Shown here: piece by piece, positions 11,320-21,057 of the stretch
Position numbering within the stretch: the stretch's first letter is position 1
How the letters are laid out: every line of letters starts with the position of its first letter
Assembly (NCBI GenBank): GCA_030407315.1
Contig: JALQPE010000356.1
Span: forward strand, 1-64,000
Direction: 5' to 3'
Origin: Asparagopsis taxiformis
Lineage: Eukaryota; Rhodophyta; Florideophyceae; Bonnemaisoniales; Bonnemaisoniaceae
Length of the DNA: 64,000 nt
The notes under the pieces: generated by a model
The model's input: the letters and a program-made list of their open reading frames with translations, nothing else
The model's database searches: none
What the model was told of the DNA's origin: nothing
Program-made: the position numbers and the translations under genes

Positions 11320-12801
11320 ATGGCAGCCGCAGTTGTCTCGTCCTGCACCCGCGCCCAAGCTCGCCCCACCCGAACCGCCCATGACTTACATTCGAATTCA
11401 GCTTCGTCTGCAAGCTCTATCCGGTCCTCAACTGCGCCCCGCACCCACGACCTACTCGGCAGCCTGGGAGCGCCCCTTCGCACCGACCAGCGCCCCGATG
11501 ATACTTTGCAATCGCCTGGGTTTCTCTCCGATTTTGTAAGCAGCGCCTACGTTCTCATGTGCGACCTTGTGTGGTTCGCAGATGATGACTTGATGGACGA
11601 AGAGCTTGCTATAATTAACGACATTTGGACCACATATTCAGAGAGGCACAATTGCTTGGCTGGAGTGTTTCCGGTACTGCTTTCCGCCACCTCTGGTGAG
11701 AACCACGAAATCATAGAGCTACTAAACAGCACATGCAGCCTGATGTTTCTGGAAGCATGCGTGAGGGTCAGCTTAATTTGTGGATCAGATGAGGTGAATG
11801 CTGTGGAGACGGCATTGGAATTCTCGAAAGCCATCGACAAGTTGCGATGCATACGCGAAGTTTCCGAAAACGAAACAAATCGTGTCTACACGGCAGATGA
11901 TTTGATGATTTTGCCAGGCATCACAAATACGGATTACTTCTTAATGCGTCTACATGAAACGTTGAACGCAGTCAGCTACGATTATATGACGATGAATTCA
12001 ACCATGCACCCCACCGCAACAATGACACTATCCGAATAAGCGGTTTCTATAGACCAAGAGCTGGAGGGATTGATATTCGCAGCACGAATTACTAGCAGGC
12101 CGGAGACGTCTCGCTACGAAATGAAGACTGGCAAGACGGTGGTAGGCAAGTAATACGTGACGTATACGGCGGTGATGGGTGGCAGTGAATTGCGCTGCAC
12201 GATAAAAAGTCAATTCTCAAGCGGAGAGCGCAGAAGCTACCGCATACTGGAAACGAGGTCAGCGGCTAGTGTTCCTTTGCATGAAAGCGCCGAACAAGAT
12301 GAAGATTGTAAAGAAGTAATCAATTCATTTCTGTCGGGCGAGTGTGGACAAGAGGCGGCGAGATGGGCTCTTGACCGAATTGTTGAGGGACAGATTAAGG
12401 TGAGCGAGAACTCATCTTGCAGTATCAAGCATTGCGTTGAAACATATGCAGACGGTCCGGGAGTTTTGCGCATTGATCGTTGCATCTCTGCTTTGACAAT
12501 ACAGGAGCGTCTAGTGCTGTATCACAGCGGGAAAAACGTTGGATGTCTAGTGCTTCACGAGGACCTTGAAGCCCAGATAGTGGAAATGCGAAACGGGCGA
12601 TACTTGATCACGCAGAAGGAGACGGGAGTAGAGTTGGACTCGTCCGGTTGGAAGCAGTGTGCGCTGAAGTACGTAATGCAGCTGGCAAAGCCGCATGAAG
12701 TTATAGAAAAATTTGATGAAATTGTTCACATGCTGAACAGTATATTATTGGCTGTATCCCGATGCGATAGAAATGTCAAACTCTCAACCCAGAACGAATG
12801 A
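11320..12801 (+). pseudogene. Unknown protein, one frame with two in-frame TAA codons
   Basis: An ATG at 11320 opens 239 codons ending in TAA at 12037-12039. The same frame continues as coding-like sequence (SIDQELEGLIFAARITSRPE) to a second TAA at 12151-12153, then runs open to 12801, with an ATG at 12175. The absence of any frameshift over 1.48 kb and the balanced composition between the stops suggest one protein of about 493 codons with two nonsense changes, or two adjacent short genes. The N-terminus is S/A/R-rich. The middle is acidic and helix-forming (DDDLMDEELAIINDIWTTY) and the last third has regular hydrophobic spacing. I recognise no family. It lies inside the CACTA element and converges on the NB-ARC relic. 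Confidence 0.5.
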
Positions 12802-12911
12802 AAACCATTTGAGCACACGTCCTGTGTGACCAACGTAAATGCGAAAGGAATCAGAGATTTATCGAATGAGGCATTGAATCAAGCGGTGCAGATGCGCATC
12901 ACAAACTAGAA

Positions 12912-14123
12912 CTATGTTTGCTTTTGTACAATGCAAAATGAGTGAAACATGTCTTGCACTGTGAGGTGATCAGCGAGCTTTTCTGGCGCTTTCGTCGACT
13001 CCCATCCATCCTCGACAAATTTTATGCTCGTCTCCAAGATAGATGTCATGCCTAGATGTTTTTCTACACCCTCTGCCCCTGCAGGAGACCGGGTCCTCGA
13101 TGCCAGTCCCCCCCAATACCGACCGATCGCACTCTGATCACATTGATCTACGCTAGGGTACATAAGCTGCCTGACGGTAGATCCAGCCATTCTCAATGGG
13201 AGCGGAAGTCCTTGGCATATTTCCAGAACGTGGTCCAGGGCGTCTCGGTTCTAATCGGAGAGTAAAGAAACATCTGACATCTCCAAGGCTGCGTAGTGAC
13301 AAAATATTCGAAGGCTTCTTTCAGCGTCAGAGTTTCCAGGGTCGATCTCTGCACAAAGGTTGTGACTAAATACATCGGAAACAACTCTGCTGCTTGTGGA
13401 TGTCAGAATCTTCAATGATGTACAGTTGTTCCCTTGCACGGCTTGACACGTAGCACAGGCCAATCTGTACTCATCTGCATTGACATCGCTAACGTCATCG
13501 AATAGAAGCAGGAAGTGCTTCATGGACAAAGGATGGTTGATCATCATGCAGTGCGTATCTTCTGAAGCAGCGAGCTACTTGAAATCTGCTACAAAATCTG
13601 GACATGCGGATTTGACAAGCAACTCGAGTTGGCGGATGAAGGAGGAGAGTGTTATGTCATGACCAAGTCTGAAAAACCACAAGCCATCGCGGTATTTGTC
13701 GCTGATCTCCTCGTCATTACCGAGAGCACAGAGGATAGTAGTCTTCCCTGCGCCACCAATACCAACAAGCACGACGGAATTAACGCCTGGGTCTTCAGAC
13801 AGAAGGGCGTACTTCACAGCGCTTTCTGGAGTCGTGGAGGATGGCGATAAATCCAGTACCGGGGGCAGAATGATTGGAACGTAGAAAGGTCTCCTGAGGA
13901 ATTGCGGCTGGGGGATGAGACGTGCAGATGGATCTGATGAATTTGGAGCGGGGGAACATGGAGACGTGGAGGATGTCAGAGTTGCAGACGAGATGGCTGA
14001 TGCGCTGGAATGGGCGGCGGATGCGATGGTTCGGTGAGACGTCGGTTGATTTGCGCGGTTAAAACGAAAAGTTGGGTTAGGTGAGCTTAGATTGGAGCGG
14101 TTTGATGGCGGAGCAAAGCGCAA
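12912..14123 (-). pseudogene. NB-ARC (STAND NTPase) domain gene with two in-frame TAG codons
   Basis: One - strand frame holds the ordered motifs of an NB-ARC domain. These are the P-loop VVLVGIGGAGKTT (about 13770-13735), RNBS-A-like LWFFRLG, kinase-2/Walker B HFLLLFDDVSDV (about 13520-13485), an RNBS-B-like LKILTSTSSRVV, and the GLPL box ICQGLPLPLRMAG (about 13225-13185). The frame is interrupted only by TAG at 13575-13577 and 13251-13253; no frameshift is needed. NB-ARC proteins are nucleotide switches used in plant immune receptors and in other STAND signalling proteins. The N-terminal 90 residues are S/P/T-rich and have no clear ATG, and no repeat-type sensor domain is visible downstream. 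It is cargo of the CACTA element and looks like a recent pseudogene. Confidence 0.75.
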
Positions 14124-14694
14124 TTGCCCATTATGGACGAGAGAATGTTGTTTCCTGTGGAGAAGACCGGGAGACTAACAGGACGGTAAGACCAAAAGCT
14201 GTGGATGTCGCATGAGCGGGTTGCCATCGACAAGACGGCGTGTGACGACCTATTCAGGCTGATTTTGGGCGTCTTGTATGTCTGAAAATTGTAAGCTAAT
14301 ACAAGACAGCCTGTCATACGCACTGTCGTCGAGACCAGGATATGATCAGATACATAGTAAACTTGGACGGAAGCCGACCAGAGTTCTAAAGCAACATGGG
14401 ACTTCCACTCACGCCATTCAACGAGGCATAATTCTATATCCGGGAATGGCAGGAACCAATCAGAGGAACTCGTCCAATCACTCGCTTCCGATATTTTCGA
14501 TTTCCTTTTCGTCTCTATCACATGTTGTCCACCTAGATTACACTGTTTTCCCGGCCACAAATTAGTAGTCGCCGTACTTGCGAGAAATATGATGACAAGT
14601 ACAGCTCTCAAAGTGGGCAAGGCACCTATGGGTTTATGCTTCAGCGTCTTTGCGTCTAGTAATGTATCTCTGGCGCAGTGCGGCTGTAGTGTAC
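14124..14694. other. CACTA interior, no gene assigned
   Basis: A - strand open frame (14087-14770) lacks family motifs and I do not support it as a gene. It could contain an upstream exon of the NB-ARC relic, but no splice pair is convincing. Confidence 0.35.
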
Positions 14695-14810
14695 GCGATT
14701 CAAATGGAGATCCCAAATTGGGGTGTACTGAAGGTCGTGCAGGCGATGAACACACGTGTAGCCAGGACACATTATGCTACACGTGTTATGGTCAGCGTTT
14801 GCACGAGTGT
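14695..14810. repeat. Isolated copy of the acacgtgt tandem unit plus 25-bp shared sequence
   Basis: 14695-14719 (gcgattcaaatggagatccc and the next five bases, aaatt) is an exact inverse match to 25836-25860 near the 3' end of element D. It is followed by aaggtcgtgcaggcgatgaac, then acacgtgtagc and ctacacgtgttatggtcagc, which is one diverged unit of the array at 16446-17165. Confidence 0.7.
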
Positions 14811-14825
14811 ATTTGTGCAGATGGC

Positions 14826-15262
14826 TTGTGGGTGGTCGTGAACCGGTGACGAAGTCGACACGTGCGTAGCTGCGCAAATAGCTCGTCGGTGGTCGTGAAA
14901 CCGGTGACAAGGTCGACAGCTGTCCCTCTCTGAAGCCGGGTTGAGCCAGAATTCACTAGACGCGTTCCCACCTTTGCTAGTTGCCGGGTCGAGATGGATA
15001 AGATTCCAGGGTTACCTTTCGTCCTCGGTCGTGCGAGTAGTGACAACATCGACACGTGTGTAGCTGTGCAAATGGCTTGTCGGTGGTAGTGAAACCGGTG
15101 ACGAGGTTCACACGTGTGTGGGCGTGCAGCTGGCTCCAGGGTAGTTGTGAAGCCGGTGACGAGGTGCACACGTGTGTAGCTGTGAGAATGGCTTGTCGGT
15201 GGTCGTGAAACTGGTGACGATGTCGAAATGTGTGTAGTTCGTGCGCAGTCGTGAAGCCGGTG
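14826..15262. repeat. Diverged tandem repeat, about 62-66 bp, GTGAAACCGGTGAC core
   Basis: Copies of gtgaaaccggtgacgaggt followed by cacacgtgtgtagctgtg and ggcttgtcggtggt recur at about 14838, 14895, 15090, 15150 and 15205, with a break of about 100 bp near 14930-15020. Confidence 0.7.
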
Positions 15263-15854
15263 AGCGCCATGTGTTGGTTGCAGTACATGGGCGCATTAGT
15301 GGCTGTATCAGTTGGTGGTATCTGAGTCAGGGAGAATGCAGGATGGAATTCTGATGCTGGACAGGTAGAACACACAGATCTCACAATTATTTCAAGCTCC
15401 TGAATTGTGCTGTCGGGGCTGACGGATATGAGACCTGTGCTAAGTGTGTCAATACCAAGATCAGAGTCCGGATTTCTCCCCTAGGTAATGGCTGTTCCCG
15501 GTGCTATGCTATTTTACGTCTCAAATAACCAAATATGCGATGCAGAACTGCATCGGAATCATGGACACGAGCAGTTCCACTGTAAAAACCATGGTAGAAG
15601 ACACATGTTCGCTCCATGTGTTGAAGACTGACATGGAAGTGAGAAACTTTTCCAACCAGTGTGGACTACACGGGACTGCAAGAACCTTCGTCCAGAACTG
15701 AGGAAGTAATGCTGTATTCATATACGCTGTGTGTCATAAGTGATTGGCATCTTGAAAGGCATTCACAGAGTCTACAAAGTAGATGAGTACAGCGCGCTAG
15801 AAAAGGATCCCGCAGAGCAGAGGGAGTTTCTTCCATGAGCAAATGCCAAGACAA
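15263..15854. other. CACTA interior, nothing identified
   Basis: About 590 bp with no repeat structure or coding signal that I can support. Confidence 0.4.
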
Positions 15855-16215
15855 GCCATGTCACTGGTTGTGCAACCTGTGCTGGGTGCAACCCTAAATG
15901 ACAATTTGCTCCGAAATTTCGGCTCGTACCAAGCATAGCTTCTCCTGGTGGGTCCAAAAGCCATGACGAACCATGTCACTGGTTGTGCGACCAGTGATGA
16001 GTGTAACCGTAAATGAAATTTGGTCTGAAATTGGTGTTGCAAGGGTGGGAGGTACTCCTTTTGGTTCCGAAAGCCATGACGATCCATGTCACTGGTTGTG
16101 CGACTAGTGCTGTGTGTAACCCTAAATGAAAATTTGCTGCGAAATTTTGGCTGGTAGCATGGCCTCTCCTGTTTGATCCAATAGCCATTGTAAGCCATGT
16201 TACTGGTTTTGCAAC
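15855..16215. repeat. Diverged tandem repeat, about 110-123 bp, GTCACTGGTT core
   Basis: The block ccatgtcactggttgtgc followed by gtaaccctaaatgaaaattt and gccatgacg recurs at about 15855, 15979, 16086 and, partially, 16194. Its core is the reverse complement of the core in the 16446-17165 array. Confidence 0.75.
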
Positions 16216-16445
16216 ACACCCGACAGATACCGAGTTGGCCGCGACACGGTGCATGGCAAACAATATCAATAATTTCAATTTCACCAAACATCATCTGTGT
16301 TTGCATTGCTGCCATCGCCCGCGCAGCTGAGCTGAGCCATGCCGTGCCGACTGGTTGGTGAACCGAAACAATTGATACGGTACAGAGCAGCGCCAAGTCG
16401 AGCCCAATCCGTTGATTTCGATCCAACTTTCCCCATTGTGAACCA

Positions 16446-17165
16446 GAGGTCGTGCGGCCGATGACTACACGTGTAGCAAGGACACATTATGATACACGTG
16501 TTATGGTCAGCGGTAGTGAAACCAGTGACATGGATGGTCTCACTGAGGAACCAAAATGTGGGTGTGCGCCAGAGGTCGTGCAGCCGATGACCACACGTGT
16601 AGCCTGGATACATTATGATACACGTGTTATGGTCAGCGGTAGTGAAACCAGTGACATGGATGGTCTCACTGAACACCAGAAATGGGGCGGTGTGTACCGG
16701 AGGTCGTGCGGCCGATGACTACACGTGTAGCAAGGACATATTATGATACACGTGTTATGGTCAGCGGTAGTGAAACCAGTGACATGGATGGTCTCACTGA
16801 ACACCAGAAATGGGGCGGTGTGTACCGGAGGTCGTGCGGCCGATGACTACACGTGTAGCAAGGACATATTATGATACACGTGTTATGGTCAGCGGTTGTG
16901 AAACCAGTGACACGATTGGCTCACTGAGGAACCAAAATGTGGGTGTGCGCCAGAGGTCGTGCGGCCGATGACCACACGTGTAGCAAGGACACATCATGGT
17001 ACACGTGTTATGGTCAGCGGTAGTGAAACCAGTGACACGAATGGCTCACTGATCAGCTGGAGGAGGGGGTGTACCGAAGGTCGTGTGGTCGATGACCACA
17101 AGTCTAGCCTGGATACATTACACTACACGTGTTCTGGTCAGCGGTAGTGAAACCAGTGACACAAA
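16446..17165. repeat. Tandem array, about 126-bp unit, about 6 copies, paired ACACGTGT palindromes
   Basis: The unit start gaggtcgtgcggccgatga recurs at 16446, 16572, 16700, 16828, 16953 and about 17077, giving spacings of 126, 128, 128, 125 and 124. Each unit has two ACACGTGT palindromes about 30 bp apart, tatggtcagcgg, and gtgaaaccagtgac. Two subtypes alternate at the unit end (gaggaaccaaaatgtgggtg versus gaacaccagaaatggggcgg). Confidence 0.9.
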
Positions 17166-17575
17166 CGCACTCATTGACTGTACAATGTGGTCTGGAACAC
17201 TTATGAGGGGTAGCGAAATCAGTGACGAGTATGTTCACAACGTTATTGAAACGTGAGTCCTAGAAGCAGTGATATCGTTGACCCCCACCAATGCTAATGG
17301 AAATGTTGACTGTTTTGTTTTCGTCCGTGGCAGAGAAGCAAGTGAAACGCACATGCACGATACTGTCATCGTTGTATCAACGACGGTCCTGACTCTGCGG
17401 ATAGGTAACATATCTCAATTGCACCGTAACCTCCGGTGTGCTTAATGGGCCATTTTTTATCTCTAGATAGGTGATAAATAAAAGTACACCGGGGATCTCA
17501 AATCTCGCTTAGTTCTATTTCCGAGGTCAACGGATTCGTACTCTGCTCTTCGCAATTCATTGTACCACTGGTCGT
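17166..17575. other. CACTA interior, nothing identified
   Basis: No coding or repeat signal. A single gtagcgaaatcagtgac at about 17210 is a diverged copy of the array core. Confidence 0.4.
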
Positions 17576-18108
17576 GTGGTATCGTGGTATTCATCTCATT
17601 CGTTGGCAACCAGCCTGGAAATGGTTCGGCGCAGACTTATACGTTCTGGACCGCATTGCAGGCTGCGGAAAAATCGATTCAGATCTTGGACAACTCCTGG
17701 AAACGCAACTGCAATAGCATGTGTTCCACCTACGAGGGAAAGTCTTCCCAGCCGGGCTAGCTTTACAGACAGTGTTCTGGATAAAGATGCTGATGCTGTA
17801 ATCGACAGGATACTCAGCAACCCCGATGAGGAAGACGAGTCTGATACCGAAAACGGCGAGGAATACTCTTTCCACTTTACATGGCAATCTTTGATAGCTG
17901 TTATGTCCGTGACTGGATCAGTGCGTTTTTCAGTCGATCAGAACACATTTTTTGTTACCTGTGTGAACTGCCTCACTTCTTCCGTGATTCGAGTTGCAGC
18001 TATACATGCATGATCCACAGAACACAAATGTTCTGCAAACACTACCCTCCACCAGGTCAGCCACTCATCAGCACTCCTGGATGGCGGTTCACATTACGTC
18101 GTAGATAG
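17576..18108 (+). other. Weak coding region, acidic segment then Cys-rich segment, unidentified
   Basis: Frame 2 from 17576 has a basic start (MVRRRLIRSGPHCRLRKNRF) then a strongly acidic stretch (DEEDESDTENGEE, about 17826-17865). Near 17935 coding-like sequence switches to frame 1 with several Cys/His (CYLCELPHFF, CSYTCMIHR). The acid-then-Cys-rich plan resembles some DNA transposases, but no catalytic motif is visible and two frames are needed. I would not call a function. Confidence 0.25.
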
Positions 18109-18181
18109 ATCCCTGGGTTACCCTCCTAGAACGGCATAAACTGTACTGATCCACAACCCGAAATATACAATTCGTTTCGGC

Positions 18182-18304
18182 AGTCACCGGTTTCAAAACC
18201 TGTTTCTGCTTCAGTGTCACCGGTTTCAAAACCTGTTTCTGCTTCAGTGTCACCGGTTTCAAAACCTGTTTCTGCTTATGTGTGTTCGTCACTGGTTTCG
18301 AAAC
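18182..18304. repeat. 33-34-bp tandem repeat with CACCGGTTTCAAAACC core
   Basis: Three close copies and one diverged copy of gtcaccggtttcaaaacctg plus tttctgcttcagt. The core is the same GTCAC-Y-GGTT-N4-AACC motif found in the other arrays of this element. Confidence 0.85.
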
Positions 18305-19739
18305 AACTGCCATTGTTCTATTACGATAAATTGGTTACATTAGGCAGCCCTTGCATATTTTTCCGCTCTTCTATTCTCGCGTGAAAGGTGCAGCTTTCTT
18401 TCTTTCTTGCATTTCATGAAATGCAAGTGCACTTGAGAAGGAAATCCTCCGACGTCTGAGGCTTTCCTTCTCCAGTTAAACTACATTTGCGCTAAACCGC
18501 TGCCCTCAGCTGTCAGTGGTTGTGCAACCCATGGTCTCTTCAACAACTGCAGCCCTCCATCTCATGTTTCACTACTGTGCATACCCATCAATATGCAGAC
18601 AAACACACATGCTTGTCAGAGGTTCTCCAGCCGATGACATCCTCCGTCATGGGTTTTCACAAAGTACCTATTACGGGCAACATCACACACATCCCAAGGC
18701 GTATCTCTAGCCGTCATCACAAACTTCTATATCACTTGGCATTAATGTTCCCAGACTGTGCCAGGTCATTCCTTCAACAGGGCGTGAGAGTGGTTATTTC
18801 CTCCTTTCTACGATGATTCTATTTTTAATATTCAACCATGATTGTATTGCCAGGCCAGTCTACTCAAATAAATTGACAGATGATTGAGTTCCACTGTTCA
18901 CAGCTGTGACTTGGCAAGCGATACAAACCGTTGGCAGGTAGTACGTCCCAATTCACATTGTGTCTTCCGGGCCAATGACCAACAAGTTTGCCAAATCACT
19001 CAGCCCGCGAACCTAGGTTTTTCTCTACTCCTGACACCTGCCGCAAGTTCCCAATTCTGCCCCTAGACGATCCTCCACTCCTTCTTGCCTCATATAAATT
19101 GAGAGAGAACTCAATAACCTCTCTCCAGGAAAATTTCGCTCATGCAATTTCCTCACACTATCGTTCCGAACACCTTCTACCTGTTGCACGCTTCTTGGCA
19201 GGTTCATTTTCCTCATCAATCAACTACTTCACATATCATCTTCATCATTGCATGGTTTTGCCGACTCACATTTATCCCAACTCCGAATGGCCTCCTTGGA
19301 CAATGGATTGAATCGATCCAATGGAGACAGCACTACTTTCAAACTATTTTGCTCCCTTCAAGTAACAATATTTCGTTGGTACTCGACTACTTGTTCATGG
19401 CATGGGATTGTGCCGGTCCGTGGATTTGTACTCACCATTCCCAGACGCTCAAAACCCGCCAGTGGTTGTGCAACCTGTGTTTCCTGATATCACTCTCCAC
19501 TATCATTACCCAGGCTGACCAATTGTTTTTCTTCACTTGTACATTTCTTCATTCTCTTCACAGTCTGTACATCAACCACACTCCATCCATCTCAAATTCA
19601 AATACCAAGAGCCGGATACTGTTTTGGTGATGCATCTATTACTCTTCATTATCGTTAATATAGCTATGGTGATCTTTCCTTCCCAATAAATATTGCTTCA
19701 GAGCGTCTGTTGCCTATACAACTACACTTCTTTACCATA
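18305..19739. other. CACTA interior, long AT-richer stretch without genes
   Basis: 1.4 kb with only chance open frames. Isolated copies of the core motif occur at about 18514 (cagtggttgtgcaaccc) and 19461 (cagtggttgtgcaacctg). Confidence 0.45.
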
Positions 19740-21022
19740 TCTGTCTTCAAACATCCCGAAATCTAGTGTTCCCAGAGCACATTGTGGCATTTCTGGTTTG
19801 AAAATTAGGTTTCAATTTACACCGTTATGGTATTTCTGGTTCCGTAATTTAGAGCTCTTAGAACGGTGCACAGCATCCATGTCTTTTAGTGATAGTGGTC
19901 CCAGAGCAATTTATGACGTTCCTGTTCTCAAATAGCATTGTTCCTAGAACGATATATACTGTTCATGACTTCAACTTGCATTAATCACAGAACGCTCTCT
20001 ACTGTTCACCATTTCGATGTTCACTGTTCTCAGAACTTCTCAGGCTCTTCTAGGTACGGTCCGTGATGTTCCAGGTTCAGACTTTCTTACTTCGCAGAAC
20101 AGTCTACACCGCTCTCGGCTCCTCAAAACAGCGTTCTGGGAATTGTCCGCGGGTTTCCTGAATACACTTCTTAGTATTCCTCTGCCGGTATGTGCTGTTC
20201 CTGGCTATATACTTCTTCATCTCCGGGAACAGTCTCTACTGAACCTCTCTACACTTATCACTGTTCATGGAACATCACTCATCGTCTCTATGTTGCTCCT
20301 TTGGTATTCGAAGAACAGTCTGTGATGATCCATGCCGTCTTTTCTGCTCTTCCGAGGACAGTATATGGTGTCCTTGTTAGTTGGATTCATTGTTCCCAGG
20401 CCTTTCAACAGTGTTCCTGGTTTCTATGCATACTGGCTCCGGATCAATCTTCGGTGATCCCAGTTTCCATCTATACCACTTCAGGGACTGTCTTTGCTGT
20501 TTTGTTGCGTTCCATGTCTGCATTCGTATAACAATCGTTGTCGTTCCTGTTTCCAAGTTCACTGTTCCACGAACGCTATGTTCCGTTTTGCTCCTCTCAA
20601 TACATTGCTCCACAGAACGGTTGTTATTGTTCGCAGTTTCGATATTACGTCAGACTACACCGTTCATGTGGTGTCGTTTGTATAGTTCCTGGAGTATTCG
20701 AAGCTGTTCCGGGTACTCAACCACACTGTTCCCAGAACAATGATTACTGTCCCAGTATGTAAACATAGTGTTCTTAGAACAGTAGGATTACTGTCCCAGG
20801 ATGTAAACATAGTGTTCTTAGAACAGTATGATTGGTTACTGGCTGTCCAATACAGCACTCTCAGGAACGGTCTTCATCGTTTCTCATGTTTGAAATATCG
20901 TTCTGGACATTGTCCGTACTGTTCTCAGTTTTAAATATACTGTTCTCTGAACAGTGCTCTTCTTGTTCCATGAACAGTGTTTGGTGACACAATAAAACAC
21001 TGTTTCACTGTTCTCAGCGCAT
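19740..21022. repeat. Right subterminal GTTC/GAAC repeats
   Basis: About 1.3 kb of diverged units, each with ACTGTTC or TGTTCC and a nearby GAACAGT or GAACGGT. Two adjacent copies, 20768-20830, are nearly identical (catagtgttcttagaacagta). The motif agtgttcttagaacagt is an imperfect palindrome. The array is longer than its left counterpart. Confidence 0.75.
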
Positions 21023-21039
21023 TTCGTGCCTTCCTAGTG
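21023..21039 (-). repeat. Right terminal inverted repeat of the CACTA element
   Basis: Reverse complement reads CACTAGGAAGGCACGAA, the partner of 10248-10264. Confidence 0.8.
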
Positions 21040-21057
21040 CGATGTTGACTTCGGGAG

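Larger units (their letters stand above)
10248..21039. mobile_element. CACTA-type DNA transposon, 10.8 kb, carrying other genes
   Basis: The left end reads CACTAGGAGGGCATGAA and the right end, reverse-complemented, CACTAGGAAGGCACGAA (15 of 17 matching). The first GAACAGT subterminal copy lies 24-26 bp inside each end. The bases cg flank both ends (10246-10247, 21040-21041), a 2-bp duplication. CACTA elements usually make 3 bp, and here the third base does not match. Precise removal reunites gag and pol of gypsy E, which fixes the boundaries independently of the repeats. The interior carries an unknown gene, an NB-ARC relic and tandem arrays but no recognisable transposase, so the element looks non-autonomous and would need a helper, perhaps of the family seen at 3433-6469. 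Confidence 0.8.

Noticed and set aside
14278..18816. CRISPR-like array in the repeated region
   Set aside because: Units of 34-126 bp are contiguous tandem repeats without unique spacers, and the DNA is eukaryotic.
19142..20762. Overlapping + strand open frames as genes
   Set aside because: They follow from the GAACAGT repeat composition, change frame freely and show no domain or start context.
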